64,000 nt of DNA. Source: Emticicia aquatica (GTDB taxonomy: Bacteria > Bacteroidota > Bacteroidia > Cytophagales > Spirosomataceae). The stretch covers positions 62,001-126,000 of the forward strand of contig NZ_CAKLPY010000004.1 in the NCBI RefSeq assembly GCF_923079645.1, in the 5' to 3' direction. Below the pieces are notes generated by a model that was not told the DNA's origin, did not search any database, and saw only the letters and a program-made list of their open reading frames with translations. This document shows, in pieces, positions 45,134-53,131 of the stretch. The position numbers and the translations under genes are program-made. Position 1 is the first letter of the stretch, and the number at the start of each line of letters is the position of its first letter.

Positions 45134-46264
45134 ATGCCTCACAAGAAAATATTATTTTTGAGTATCATTACTCTTCTTTTTCATTTAAAAAGCAATGCAC
45201 AAAGTCTTTTTATTGGGCAAGATGAAGCAGCAATCTATGATTATTTTCACATCGAAAAAAATGATGACTGTCTGACTTATCGCAGTTTTCCTCTTCCAGT
45301 TGGTTTTACTCAATACATTGATATCTTTAAATTAAATGGGCTTAAATCTTCTATTGATAATGGAGCTGGTTCTAATTGTGTAAAAAACATTTTGGATGAT
45401 GTTTGCCTAAAACGATACGGAAAAAATGTTCCGTTTGATATGGCAATCGGCATTTCGATGAACAACGAAGTTGAACTTACCAAATTAGTTGACGGAGTTT
45501 ACGACTCAAAAATTAATGAATTAGCCGATTTTTTGAAGACTTACCCAAAAGTAAAGTTTTATTTAAGAATCGGTTACGAATTTGATGGGCAATGGAATAA
45601 AGCTTACAACGACCGTCGTAGATATATTGTTGCTTTTCAGCGAATCCATGACCTTTTGAGGGTAAATTATGAAAAAAACAAAACGCCCAAAAACTGGGTT
45701 TCTATTTGGCAAGCTTGCACTTCACCGATTGATGATATTATGGAAAATAAAATCGAGAATCTTGGAGATTGGTATCCAGGCGATAAATATGTCGATTTTT
45801 GTGGTCTTTCGTGGTTTTTGTCAGGAACAAAAATTTCCCCCAAATACACCAATAGCACCAATATTAACTATAAACGTAGCCAAAGAAGTCTCGCAAATGA
45901 AATGATTTATTTCGCTAATAGCAAAAATAAACCTGCCATGATTTGTGAAGCTGCTCCTCAAGGATATAATTTAAGTGGTCTTTACCGCAAAAATATTAGC
46001 CCCTTTTGGGACGGAACGAGTGGAGAAAATCTTGTAAAACTTACCCCCCTTCAAATTTGGAACGAATGGTACAAACCTTTCTTTGAATTCATCGAAAAAA
46101 ATAAACAAACAATAAAAGTTGTTGCCTATATCAACCAAAATTGGGATGCTCAACCTATGTGGGCTTTGCCAAAATCTGAAGTTTATTGGGGAGATTCCCG
46201 CATTCAAGCCAATGATAAAATCAGTCAATGGTGGACAGAAATGATTTCAAATACTTGGAAATAG
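45134..46264 (+). CDS. Secreted GH26-like TIM-barrel protein
   Basis: 376 aa with signal peptide (about 1-22, ends SNAQ). A (beta/alpha)8 barrel of clan GH-A type is suggested by FYLRIGYEFDGQWN, with E149 as putative acid/base (compare RxxHExNGxW of GH26), and by KPAMICEAAPQG, with E272 as putative nucleophile. Aromatic-rich loops (SWFLSGTKI, WNEWYKPFFEF) could line the cleft. Family assignment is tentative; the sugar substrate is unknown. The next ORF overlaps its 3' end. Confidence 0.72.
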   Translation: MPHKKILFLSIITLLFHLKSNAQSLFIGQDEAAIYDYFHIEKNDDCLTYRSFPLPVGFTQYIDIFKLNGLKSSIDNGAGSNCVKNILDDVCLKRYGKNVPFDMAIGISMNNEVELTKLVDGVYDSKINELADFLKTYPKVKFYLRIGYEFDGQWNKAYNDRRRYIVAFQRIHDLLRVNYEKNKTPKNWVSIWQACTSPIDDIMENKIENLGDWYPGDKYVDFCGLSWFLSGTKISPKYTNSTNINYKRSQRSLANEMIYFANSKNKPAMICEAAPQGYNLSGLYRKNISPFWDGTSGENLVKLTPLQIWNEWYKPFFEFIEKNKQTIKVVAYINQNWDAQPMWALPKSEVYWGDSRIQANDKISQWWTEMISNTWK

Positions 46265-48480
46265 CATTAATCAATAAAAACTTGAACAAGACAGTTTTTG
46301 CCCTAACTCCCCCATTTACACAACTGAATACTCCGTATCCAGCTACTGCCTATATCAAAGGTTTTCTGAATACAAAAAACATTACTTGTTATCATGCTGA
46401 TTTAGGTATTGAAGTAATTTTGGCATTGTTTTCTCAATCAGGTTTAAAAGATTTATTTGAATTTATCAATAAAAAAGAGGCAGTTTTTTCTGAAAATTCA
46501 CAACGAATCATTGCTTTGCAAGACGATTACATTCAGACAATTGATGCAGTAATATTGTTTTTACAAGGCAAAAATCCAACTTTATCACTCGTTATCTGTC
46601 AAGACAATTTCTTACCTGAAGCTTCTCGCTTTGCACAACTTGACGACCTTGATTGGGCTTTTGGCTCAATGGGAATGCAAGATAAAGCAAAACATTTGGC
46701 CACTCTTTTCCTAGAAGATATTTCAGATTTAATCATGGAATGCGTTGACCCTAATTTCGGATTTAGTAGATATGCCGAACGATTGGGGCGTTCGGCCAAC
46801 AGTTTTGACGAATTGTACAGCATATTACAACAAGAATATTCTTACATTGATAAACTTTTGATATCTATTCTTGAAAAAAGAATGCAAGAAGTTTCTCCTA
46901 AAATGGTGGCGATTTCTGTGCCTTTTCCAGGCAATTTATACAGTGCTTTTCGAATCGGGCAATGGATAAAGAAATACTTCCCTCATGTAAAAGTTGCCAT
47001 GGGAGGAGGTTTTGCTAATACCGAACTCCGCTCCCTTTCTGATGTTCGTGTTTTTGAGTTTTTTGATTTTATTACACTCGATGATGGTGAAGCTCCCATT
47101 GAAAACTTAGTTCAACACATTGAAGGAAATCGTACCGTTGAACAACTAAAACGTACTTTCACTTTAATTGACAACAAGGTAGCTTACATCAATAATAGTT
47201 TGACCAAAGACTACAAACAGTCTGAGGTTGGAACACCCGATTACAGCGATTTATTATTGGATAAATATATTTCTGTTATTGAAATTGTCAATCCAATGCA
47301 CCGAATGTGGAGTGATGGACGATGGAATAAACTCACGATGGCTCATGGCTGTTATTGGGGAAAATGTACTTTTTGCGATATTTCTCTAGATTATATCAAA
47401 ATTTACGAACCAATTGCCGCTAATTTGCTCTGCAATCGCATGGAAGAAATGATTGCACAAACTGGCGAAAATGGTTTTCATTTTGTGGACGAAGCAGCTC
47501 CACCAGCATTGATGCGGGCTTTAGCTCTGGAAATTATACGCCGAAAATTGACCGTAACTTGGTGGACTAATATTCGATTTGAAAAAAGTTTCAGTCGAGA
47601 TTTATGTTTACTACTCAGAGCTTCGGGCTGTATTGCCGTTTCGGGAGGGCTTGAAGTTGCCTCAGACCGATTGTTAGAATTGATTCAAAAAGGCGTCACG
47701 GTTGCTCAAGTAGCACAAGTTACACGAAATTTCACTGAGGCAGGCATCATGGTTCACGCATATTTGATGTATGGTTTTCCAACTCAAACAGCACAAGAAA
47801 CCGTTGATTCGCTAGAAATGGTGCGTCAAATGTTTGAAATTGGCACTTTACAATCAGGTTTTTGGCATCAATTTGCCATGACCGCTCATAGTCCTGTTGG
47901 CCTTTATCCCGAACAATTTGGTGTTTTGAAAGAAAATAACAACATCGGAACTTTTGCCAACAACGACATTGTACATATAGACCCAAAAGGAGCTAACCAT
48001 GAGGCGTTTAGCTATGGTTTGAAGAAATCTCTACTCAATTTTATGCACGGAATATGCTTCGATTATCCGCTGCAAGAATGGTTCGACTTCAAAATTCCAC
48101 GCACTAAAGTTCCTAAAAATTATATTGAAAACGCACTTTTAGAAGAAGAGGATTTTATTTTAAAACCAAGCTCAAAAATAGTTTGGTTAGGAAAAAAACC
48201 ACTGGTCAACTACTCAAATTCTACCAAAAAAGGACAAAGTTTTACTCACGCAAACCTAGTTTTTCACGACAAAAAAGAAGTTTTTAATCTCAAACTTAAC
48301 CAAATTCAAGGAGACTGGCTGGTTGATATTTTGGATAAAATATCAACCAAAAATGAAAAAGTTTATACACTTCAAGAAATCAAAAATAATTATGAAGCTG
48401 CTGGCTTAGAGGATTTTGAGCTTTTTTGGTACAATAAACCAGTCATTTCGCTGCGAGACTATGGACTTTTAGCACTGTAA
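46228..48480 (+). CDS. B12-binding-domain radical SAM protein
   Basis: 750 aa. Begins LNKTVFALTPPFTQLNTPYPATAYIKGF, the cobalamin-binding Rossmann-like N-domain typical of this class, with CHADLGIEVI and VKVAMGGGFANTELRSL before the radical SAM barrel. The [4Fe-4S] cysteines appear at C375, C380 and C383 in HGCYWGKCTFCDI, a CX4CX2C spacing instead of the canonical CX3CX2C. FVDEAAPPALMRALA and YLMYGFPTQTAQETVDSL are later SAM-family blocks. The ATG at 46228 overlaps the upstream gene by 37 bases; a TTG at 46282 would remove the overlap and give the more usual N-terminus. Substrate unknown. Confidence 0.85.
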   Translation: MVDRNDFKYLEIALINKNLNKTVFALTPPFTQLNTPYPATAYIKGFLNTKNITCYHADLGIEVILALFSQSGLKDLFEFINKKEAVFSENSQRIIALQDDYIQTIDAVILFLQGKNPTLSLVICQDNFLPEASRFAQLDDLDWAFGSMGMQDKAKHLATLFLEDISDLIMECVDPNFGFSRYAERLGRSANSFDELYSILQQEYSYIDKLLISILEKRMQEVSPKMVAISVPFPGNLYSAFRIGQWIKKYFPHVKVAMGGGFANTELRSLSDVRVFEFFDFITLDDGEAPIENLVQHIEGNRTVEQLKRTFTLIDNKVAYINNSLTKDYKQSEVGTPDYSDLLLDKYISVIEIVNPMHRMWSDGRWNKLTMAHGCYWGKCTFCDISLDYIKIYEPIAANLLCNRMEEMIAQTGENGFHFVDEAAPPALMRALALEIIRRKLTVTWWTNIRFEKSFSRDLCLLLRASGCIAVSGGLEVASDRLLELIQKGVTVAQVAQVTRNFTEAGIMVHAYLMYGFPTQTAQETVDSLEMVRQMFEIGTLQSGFWHQFAMTAHSPVGLYPEQFGVLKENNNIGTFANNDIVHIDPKGANHEAFSYGLKKSLLNFMHGICFDYPLQEWFDFKIPRTKVPKNYIENALLEEEDFILKPSSKIVWLGKKPLVNYSNSTKKGQSFTHANLVFHDKKEVFNLKLNQIQGDWLVDILDKISTKNEKVYTLQEIKNNYEAAGLEDFELFWYNKPVISLRDYGLLAL

Positions 48481-48543
48481 TTAAAATTAAAGTCTCAGCT
48501 TGTTTACCATTCTTTTGAGAAAATTTATCATAAAATTCACTTT

Positions 48544-49431
48544 ATGTTTGTTGATGCTATTGAAGATGTAGGTCGTTTTACTCGACCAATTCAGTTTATT
48601 TCTAGAAATTATAACGAAAAAATTGTTTCACCAGGTGCTGCGACAATGTTTTTTGTAAACGAATTTTCGTGTGCAATCACCTGTAAACACGTGATTGATT
48701 TAATTGGTAATCGAACTAATATTAACCAAAATTATGCAAATTTTCGTCGAGAAAAAGCAACTTTAATTAAAGACAATCAGTACCAAAAAGCACTAAAAGA
48801 GCTTGAACTAAAATATAATTATGGTTCAGAAACAATGATTGAGTTGAACGAACGCTTTTTGGACTGTACCGCCGACCCAAATGTAAGATTTCGCTGGATA
48901 AATCACCCTAAATTTGACTTAGCCATCATCGTTTTCGAACAATTCCAACAACCACTTTATCAATCTTACGCACGATTTTTGAAAGATGGTTCTCAGCTAA
49001 AGCAAGGAAAATCATTGTGCCGTTTGGGCTATCCATTTCCAGAATTTACAAATTTCAAATACAATGAGCATTCTGATGAAATTGAATGGACAAACGATGG
49101 AATTATTGGTACACCAAGGTTTCCGATTGATGGAATGTTAACAAGGCATTTGGTTGAAAATGGAACACTTTTTGGCGTAGAACTCAGCACTCCTGGTTTG
49201 CGAGGGCAAAGTGGCGGGCCGCTTTTTGATAAAAATGGTTTGATTTGCGGTATGCAAAGCAAAACCAACGCACTTCATTTGGGCTTTGATATGAGAGATG
49301 CCGAGCATAATGTTAATGGAAAAGTTATCAAAGTCAATAATCAGCCGTTTTTACATGTAGGGCATTGCATTCATGTCGATATTATCAAATCATTTCTTGC
49401 CCAAAATGGTATTAAGTTTTATGAAGAATAA
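48544..49431 (+). CDS. Trypsin-like (S1 fold) serine protease without signal peptide
   Basis: 295 aa. A chymotrypsin-type triad fits: H49 (AITCKHVIDL), D125 (PKFDLAIIVFE) and S223 (GLRGQSGGPLFD), in the right order and spacing for S1/HtrA-like peptidases. There is no signal peptide, TM segment or PDZ domain, so it seems to act in the cytoplasm, which is uncommon for this fold. It starts 63 bases after the radical SAM gene on the same strand. Substrate unknown; the protein may also recognise a partner rather than cleave broadly. Confidence 0.8.
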   Translation: MFVDAIEDVGRFTRPIQFISRNYNEKIVSPGAATMFFVNEFSCAITCKHVIDLIGNRTNINQNYANFRREKATLIKDNQYQKALKELELKYNYGSETMIELNERFLDCTADPNVRFRWINHPKFDLAIIVFEQFQQPLYQSYARFLKDGSQLKQGKSLCRLGYPFPEFTNFKYNEHSDEIEWTNDGIIGTPRFPIDGMLTRHLVENGTLFGVELSTPGLRGQSGGPLFDKNGLICGMQSKTNALHLGFDMRDAEHNVNGKVIKVNNQPFLHVGHCIHVDIIKSFLAQNGIKFYEE

Positions 49432-49503
49432 CAAATTAAAGTTATTTTTTGCATGGTTTTTCGCCCAATTTGCCTCAATTCCAAAATTTGATATAAAATT
49501 CCG

Positions 49504-49511
49504 TACTTTTG
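49504..49511 (+). promoter_or_regulatory. Putative -7 element of the RRM-helicase operon
   Basis: TACTTTTG fits TAnnTTTG and lies 21 bases before the ATG. No -33 TTG is found at 19-20 bases upstream, so this is weak. Confidence 0.38.
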
Positions 49512-49532
49512 TAAAAAATTAAGAAACAAACA

Positions 49533-49877
49533 ATGGATATTTTTGTAGGAAGTCTTCCTTTTAAGTTAAAGGAAAAAGAATTAAAAGAACTTTTTGAGAA
49601 ATTTGGTGAGGTTACTTCTGCCAAAATTGTCAAAAGTAAATCTACACGCCAAAATAAAGGCTTTGGATTTGTGGAAATGCCTAATGAAGATGATGTCCGT
49701 AAAGCAATTTTTGAACTCAATGGAAGCGAGTTAATGGGAAGAACACTTGAGGTGAGTATTTCGGAGAAAAAAGATAAAGCTAAAGCCGCTAAAGTACCAA
49801 AATTAAACTCTCAAGGTAAATTGGCGAGTAATTTTAGAGGCATTGGCAAAGGATATGATAAACGTGGCAAACGATGA
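49533..49877 (+). CDS. RRM-domain RNA-binding protein
   Basis: 114 aa: one RNA-recognition motif (about 1-78) with RNP2 IFVGSLPF and RNP1 NKGFGFVEM, followed by a basic tail (about 80-114, rich in Lys, Arg and Gly). Similar small RRM proteins of bacteria bind single-stranded RNA. The stop overlaps the DEAD helicase start (ATGA), suggesting coupled translation and a shared role. Confidence 0.92.
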   Translation: MDIFVGSLPFKLKEKELKELFEKFGEVTSAKIVKSKSTRQNKGFGFVEMPNEDDVRKAIFELNGSELMGRTLEVSISEKKDKAKAAKVPKLNSQGKLASNFRGIGKGYDKRGKR

Positions 49878-51118
49878 AATTTGACGATTATAGTATTTCA
49901 AACGAAATCAAGCAAAATTTAACAAATTTAGGCTTTAAACGTCCAACTGATATTCAGTTTAAATCAATTCCGCCAATTTTGAAAGGAGAAGATGTATTGG
50001 CTATTGCTCAAACAGGAACTGGAAAAACTGCTGCATTTGCCATACCGATTATCAGTATTTTGCAAGAAATGAAATATTCGGTGAGGTATCAAGAAGGACT
50101 AAAATGTATCGTCATGGTGCCAACCCGTGAGTTGGCTATTCAGATAACCGAAGTATTTCAGAAGCTTGGTAAAGGCACAAAAGTTGAGTCATTATGCCTT
50201 TTTGGTGGTGTTGACCAAACTCCCCAAGTTGATAAAATTGAAAAAGGAATTGATATTTTGATTGCAACTCCTGGACGAATGTTTGATTTGATTTATCAAA
50301 AACACCTAAAAATAACAGGCGTAGAAATATTAGTACTTGATGAAGCCGACCACATGCTGGATTTGGGTTTTATAAAAGACATTCAGGATGTAAAAAAGTT
50401 TCTTCCGAAACAACACCAAACACTTTTTTTCTCGGCAACTATCAATGAGCAAATCAAAAAAGTTGCTTATTCTTTGGTCAGAAATCCTATCAGAATTCAA
50501 GTTTCGCCTAAAGACCCAGTTGCTAAAAACATTACGCATTCGGTAGTTTTTGTGGAAATGGACGACAAACGTTTTTTCTTGGAAAGAGTAATAAATGAAA
50601 ATCCTGAAAGTAAAATTTTGGTTTTTGTCCGTACAAAAGTGCGTGCAGAACGTGTAAAAGCTGCTATGGAACGTGTCGGAATTGCGAGTGAAACCATTCA
50701 TGGTGACAAAGAACAGCTTGATAGATTGGAAGTGATGACTAAGTTTCGAGCTGGCGACGTAAAAATATTGATTGCAACTGATGTAAGTGCTAGAGGAATT
50801 GATATTGCAAATGTAGATTATGTAGTAAATTATGATTTACCTGATGTTCCAGAAAACTATGTTCATCGAGTTGGTCGAACTGGTAGAGGAACGCAAAAGG
50901 GCTTGGCGGTTTCGTTTTGTGCCACGGAAGAAAAACCTATTTTGGCAGAAATTGAAGGTTTCATGGGAAAAGCCATTCGTGTGCTAGAAATTGACAAAAA
51001 TGAATATACAGAAACCATTGATTTTTCAAAAGACACAACAAATTATGATATAAAAGCATTGTTGGCTGAGGCTGAAAAAATGGAAGAAAAACGTAAAAAG
51101 GGAAAAAAGAAAAAGTAA
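49874..51118 (+). CDS. DEAD-box RNA helicase
   Basis: 414 aa: Q motif (about 3-28, GFKRPTDIQ), motif I AQTGTGKT (about 44-51), PTRELA, GG, TPGR, motif II DEAD ([13 protein letters not shown]), SAT, then the second RecA domain with ARGIDI and HRVGRTGRG. The C-terminus ends in a short Lys-rich tail and lacks DbpA- or CsdA-type RNA-binding domains; the adjacent RRM protein could supply that function in trans (inference). Likely remodels structured RNA. Confidence 0.95.
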   Translation: MKFDDYSISNEIKQNLTNLGFKRPTDIQFKSIPPILKGEDVLAIAQTGTGKTAAFAIPIISILQEMKYSVRYQEGLKCIVMVPTRELAIQITEVFQKLGKGTKVESLCLFGGVDQTPQVDKIEKGIDILIATPGRMFDLIYQKHLKITGVEILVLDEADHMLDLGFIKDIQDVKKFLPKQHQTLFFSATINEQIKKVAYSLVRNPIRIQVSPKDPVAKNITHSVVFVEMDDKRFFLERVINENPESKILVFVRTKVRAERVKAAMERVGIASETIHGDKEQLDRLEVMTKFRAGDVKILIATDVSARGIDIANVDYVVNYDLPDVPENYVHRVGRTGRGTQKGLAVSFCATEEKPILAEIEGFMGKAIRVLEIDKNEYTETIDFSKDTTNYDIKALLAEAEKMEEKRKKGKKKK

Positions 51119-51122
51119 AAAG

Positions 51123-51353
51123 ATGAGTCAAGAGCAAGTAAATAACCCACTTCATGGCATCACACTTGAAAGAATTGTGAAAGAATTACACGATTATTAT
51201 GGTTGGGACCAATTGGCCTATCATATAAATATCAATTGTTTTTCCAATAATCCAACTATCAAATCAAGTTTAAAATTTCTCAGAAAAACCGATTGGGCAA
51301 GAAAAAAAGTGGAGAAATTGTATTTAAGAATGATAGAAGAAATGAAAGGATAA
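51123..51353 (+). CDS. VF530 family DNA-binding protein
   Basis: 76 aa. [33 protein letters not shown] and [25 protein letters not shown] are the conserved blocks of VF530 proteins, whose members bind DNA. It begins 4 bases after the helicase stop, so the RRM-helicase-VF530 genes form one operon. Its role with an RNA helicase is unclear. Confidence 0.86.
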   Translation: MSQEQVNNPLHGITLERIVKELHDYYGWDQLAYHININCFSNNPTIKSSLKFLRKTDWARKKVEKLYLRMIEEMKG

Positions 51354-51355
51354 AC

Positions 51356-51385
51356 AAAAAACCTGTCTTATATGACAGGTTTTTT
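51356..51385 (+). terminator. Terminator of the RRM-helicase-VF530 operon
   Basis: AAAAAACCTGTC (51356-51367) pairs with GACAGGTTTTTT (51374-51385). It starts 3 bases after the VF530 stop and also serves the convergent WG-repeat gene. Confidence 0.88.
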
Positions 51386-51406
51386 GTTTGTTTTCTAGCG
51401 AAAACT

Positions 51407-52354
51407 TTATTTGGAAGCCAAAATCAATTTACTTTGTTTTTCGCTAGAAGTTGAAAGTTCTTTTCCAGTTTTATAAATATAACCTAATCTACTTCCTTGT
51501 TTAAACATAGCAACTCCACTTGTAAAAGAGTCGAGCATATCAAATTGCGGAATGATTAATTCTTTGCCATTTTGATTAATAATACCGTATTTTTCTTCTC
51601 GTGAAACAATCGCCAACCCATCATTAAATCCTTGAATATCATCATATTTGGCTGCAACAACAAGTTTGCCTGCTTTATTGATAACACCATATTTCTCACC
51701 AATTTTTACAGCTGCTAAATCTTCTTCAAAAGCACTCGCCATTGCGTATTTTAGAGCAATTACTTCTTTGCCAAGTTTATCAACGTAACCATATTTTCCA
51801 TCTTTCATTACAACCGCTAATCCGCCAGAAAAAGGTAATGAAAAATCATATTCAGGAGTAATTATTTGTTCACCTTTCTTATTTATGTATCCATTTTTTC
51901 CATTAACTATCACAACCGCCAAACCTTCATTAAAGCCCATCGCAAATTGATATTTTGGTGAAATCATTTCTTCCCCAACTTCATTAATAAAACCAAATTT
52001 TGAACCTTCTTTTACCAATGCCATTCCATCCGAAAAAGACTCACACATATCATATTTACAAGCCACCAATGTAGAACCATCTTTGCGGATAATTCCATAT
52101 TTTTTTCCTTCTCTAACTACCGCAAAACCATTCTTAAAATCGTTTACGTAATCATAAACACACGGAACCTCAATTTTACCAGTTTGATTTATAAAGCCAA
52201 ATTTGCCTTGAGTTGTGACTTTTGCAAATCCTTCCTGAAAATGTAGCGATTCATTCTGTCCAAAAACAAAAGCGTAGGTAAAAAAAAGAAAGATAAAAAG
52301 CAAAATTGTCTTTTTATAATTGGCAAGTGAAATGAAAAGTAAATGAGTATTCAT
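51407..52354 (-). CDS. WG-repeat protein, exported
   Basis: About 315 aa. The ATG at 52354 (frame open to 52384) gives a signal peptide (NYKKTILLFIFLFFTYAFVFGQ). About eight WG repeats follow, each near 35 residues, recognised by KYGII/V-type strands (FGFINQTG, YGIIRKDG, FGFINEVG, NGYINKKG, YGYVDKLG, YGVINKAG, YGIINQNG, LGYIYKTG). WG repeats build beta-rich scaffolds, probably for protein or ligand contact on the cell surface. Function unknown. Confidence 0.85.
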   Translation of the reverse strand: MNTHLLFISLANYKKTILLFIFLFFTYAFVFGQNESLHFQEGFAKVTTQGKFGFINQTGKIEVPCVYDYVNDFKNGFAVVREGKKYGIIRKDGSTLVACKYDMCESFSDGMALVKEGSKFGFINEVGEEMISPKYQFAMGFNEGLAVVIVNGKNGYINKKGEQIITPEYDFSLPFSGGLAVVMKDGKYGYVDKLGKEVIALKYAMASAFEEDLAAVKIGEKYGVINKAGKLVVAAKYDDIQGFNDGLAIVSREEKYGIINQNGKELIIPQFDMLDSFTSGVAMFKQGSRLGYIYKTGKELSTSSEKQSKLILASK

Positions 52355-52384
52355 GATTAATAGACTATTTAAAGGTAAAGTCAT

Positions 52385-52803
52385 TAACTATTAACCCAAA
52401 CTGTGTGCCAAAAAACAAAGAATTTTGTTTGAATGTCGGTTTTTAAACTATTTTATTGGTCAATAAATTAAAAACAATAAAAAACATACTTTTTTAACCT
52501 ATTTTCCAAATTTTCAACGTAAATATTTATTTCAAAATTGTTATTTAGATACGCTTGATTATTTTTCAACAAAATAATGCGTCATTTTTCTAAAAAAAAT
52601 ATCTTAGCATAGTTTTTGATTACAGCTTTTTTGCTTCAAAATCTATTTTTAGACTAACATTAATTTGATAAAGTATAAGTCAAAATTGTATCAAATAGCT
52701 GATTCTGAAAATATTTAAAACCAGCTTTTCTACAAAATAAACCACTAAATCAATATATTCTAACTTATTTTGTATCAAAATAGCAGAAAAAGATAATTAA
52801 TGT
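52385..52803. other. Long AT-rich intergenic region
   Basis: No gene found. It holds an imperfect direct repeat, TGTATCAAATAGC (52687-52699) and TGTATCAAAATAGC (52771-52784), 84 bases apart and otherwise nothing I can interpret. It lies between the divergent WG-repeat and cold-shock genes and probably serves their promoters or a long leader. Confidence 0.4.
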
Positions 52804-52832
52804 TTGATTACAAATTAATTTAGTTACATTTG
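52804..52832 (+). promoter_or_regulatory. Putative promoter of the cold-shock gene
   Basis: TTG at 52804-52806 and TACATTTG at 52825-52832, 18 bases apart, fit the Bacteroidota -33/-7 consensus. Start of transcription would be near 52839, leaving a short leader before the ATG at 52863. Confidence 0.5.
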
Positions 52833-52862
52833 TGCTTTTAAAGTACTAATACAAATTACAAA

Positions 52863-53054
52863 ATGTCTAACGGAACAGTAAAGTTTTTCAATGAAACCAA
52901 AGGATTTGGTTTTATCAAAGTAAATGGCTCAAACCAAGAAGTATTCGTTCATGTGTCTGAATTAAAAGACCAAATCCGTCAGGATGATGAAGTTACTTTC
53001 GACGTCCAAGAAGGAAAAAGAGGTTTGAACGCAGTTAATGTGAAATTAGCATAA
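52863..53054 (+). CDS. Cold-shock domain protein (CspA family)
   Basis: 63 aa, one OB-fold cold-shock domain: GTVKFFNETKGFGFI at the start includes RNP1 (KGFGFI), and VFVHVSEL is RNP2. It binds single-stranded nucleic acids and can act as an RNA chaperone. Monocistronic, with its own promoter and terminator; 1.5 kb from the RRM-helicase operon, which has related RNA functions. Confidence 0.95.
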   Translation: MSNGTVKFFNETKGFGFIKVNGSNQEVFVHVSELKDQIRQDDEVTFDVQEGKRGLNAVNVKLA

Positions 53055-53075
53055 TTATATCAAATATATATAATT

Positions 53076-53118
53076 AGCACAAAAGCCCCCGTTTGGTCGA
53101 GGGCTTTTTTTTGTGCTT
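53076..53118 (+). terminator. Terminator of the cold-shock gene
   Basis: AGCACAAAAGCCC (from 53076) pairs with GGGCTTTT...GTGCT (to about 53117). One mismatch interrupts the stem; eight T follow the GGGC arm. Ends convergent cold-shock and propeller genes. Confidence 0.85.
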
Positions 53119-53131
53119 AGTAAATTGTTTT

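Noticed and set aside
50330..50701. 123-codon minus-strand frame inside the DEAD helicase
   Set aside because: Opposite the conserved RecA domain; no promoter or recognised similarity.
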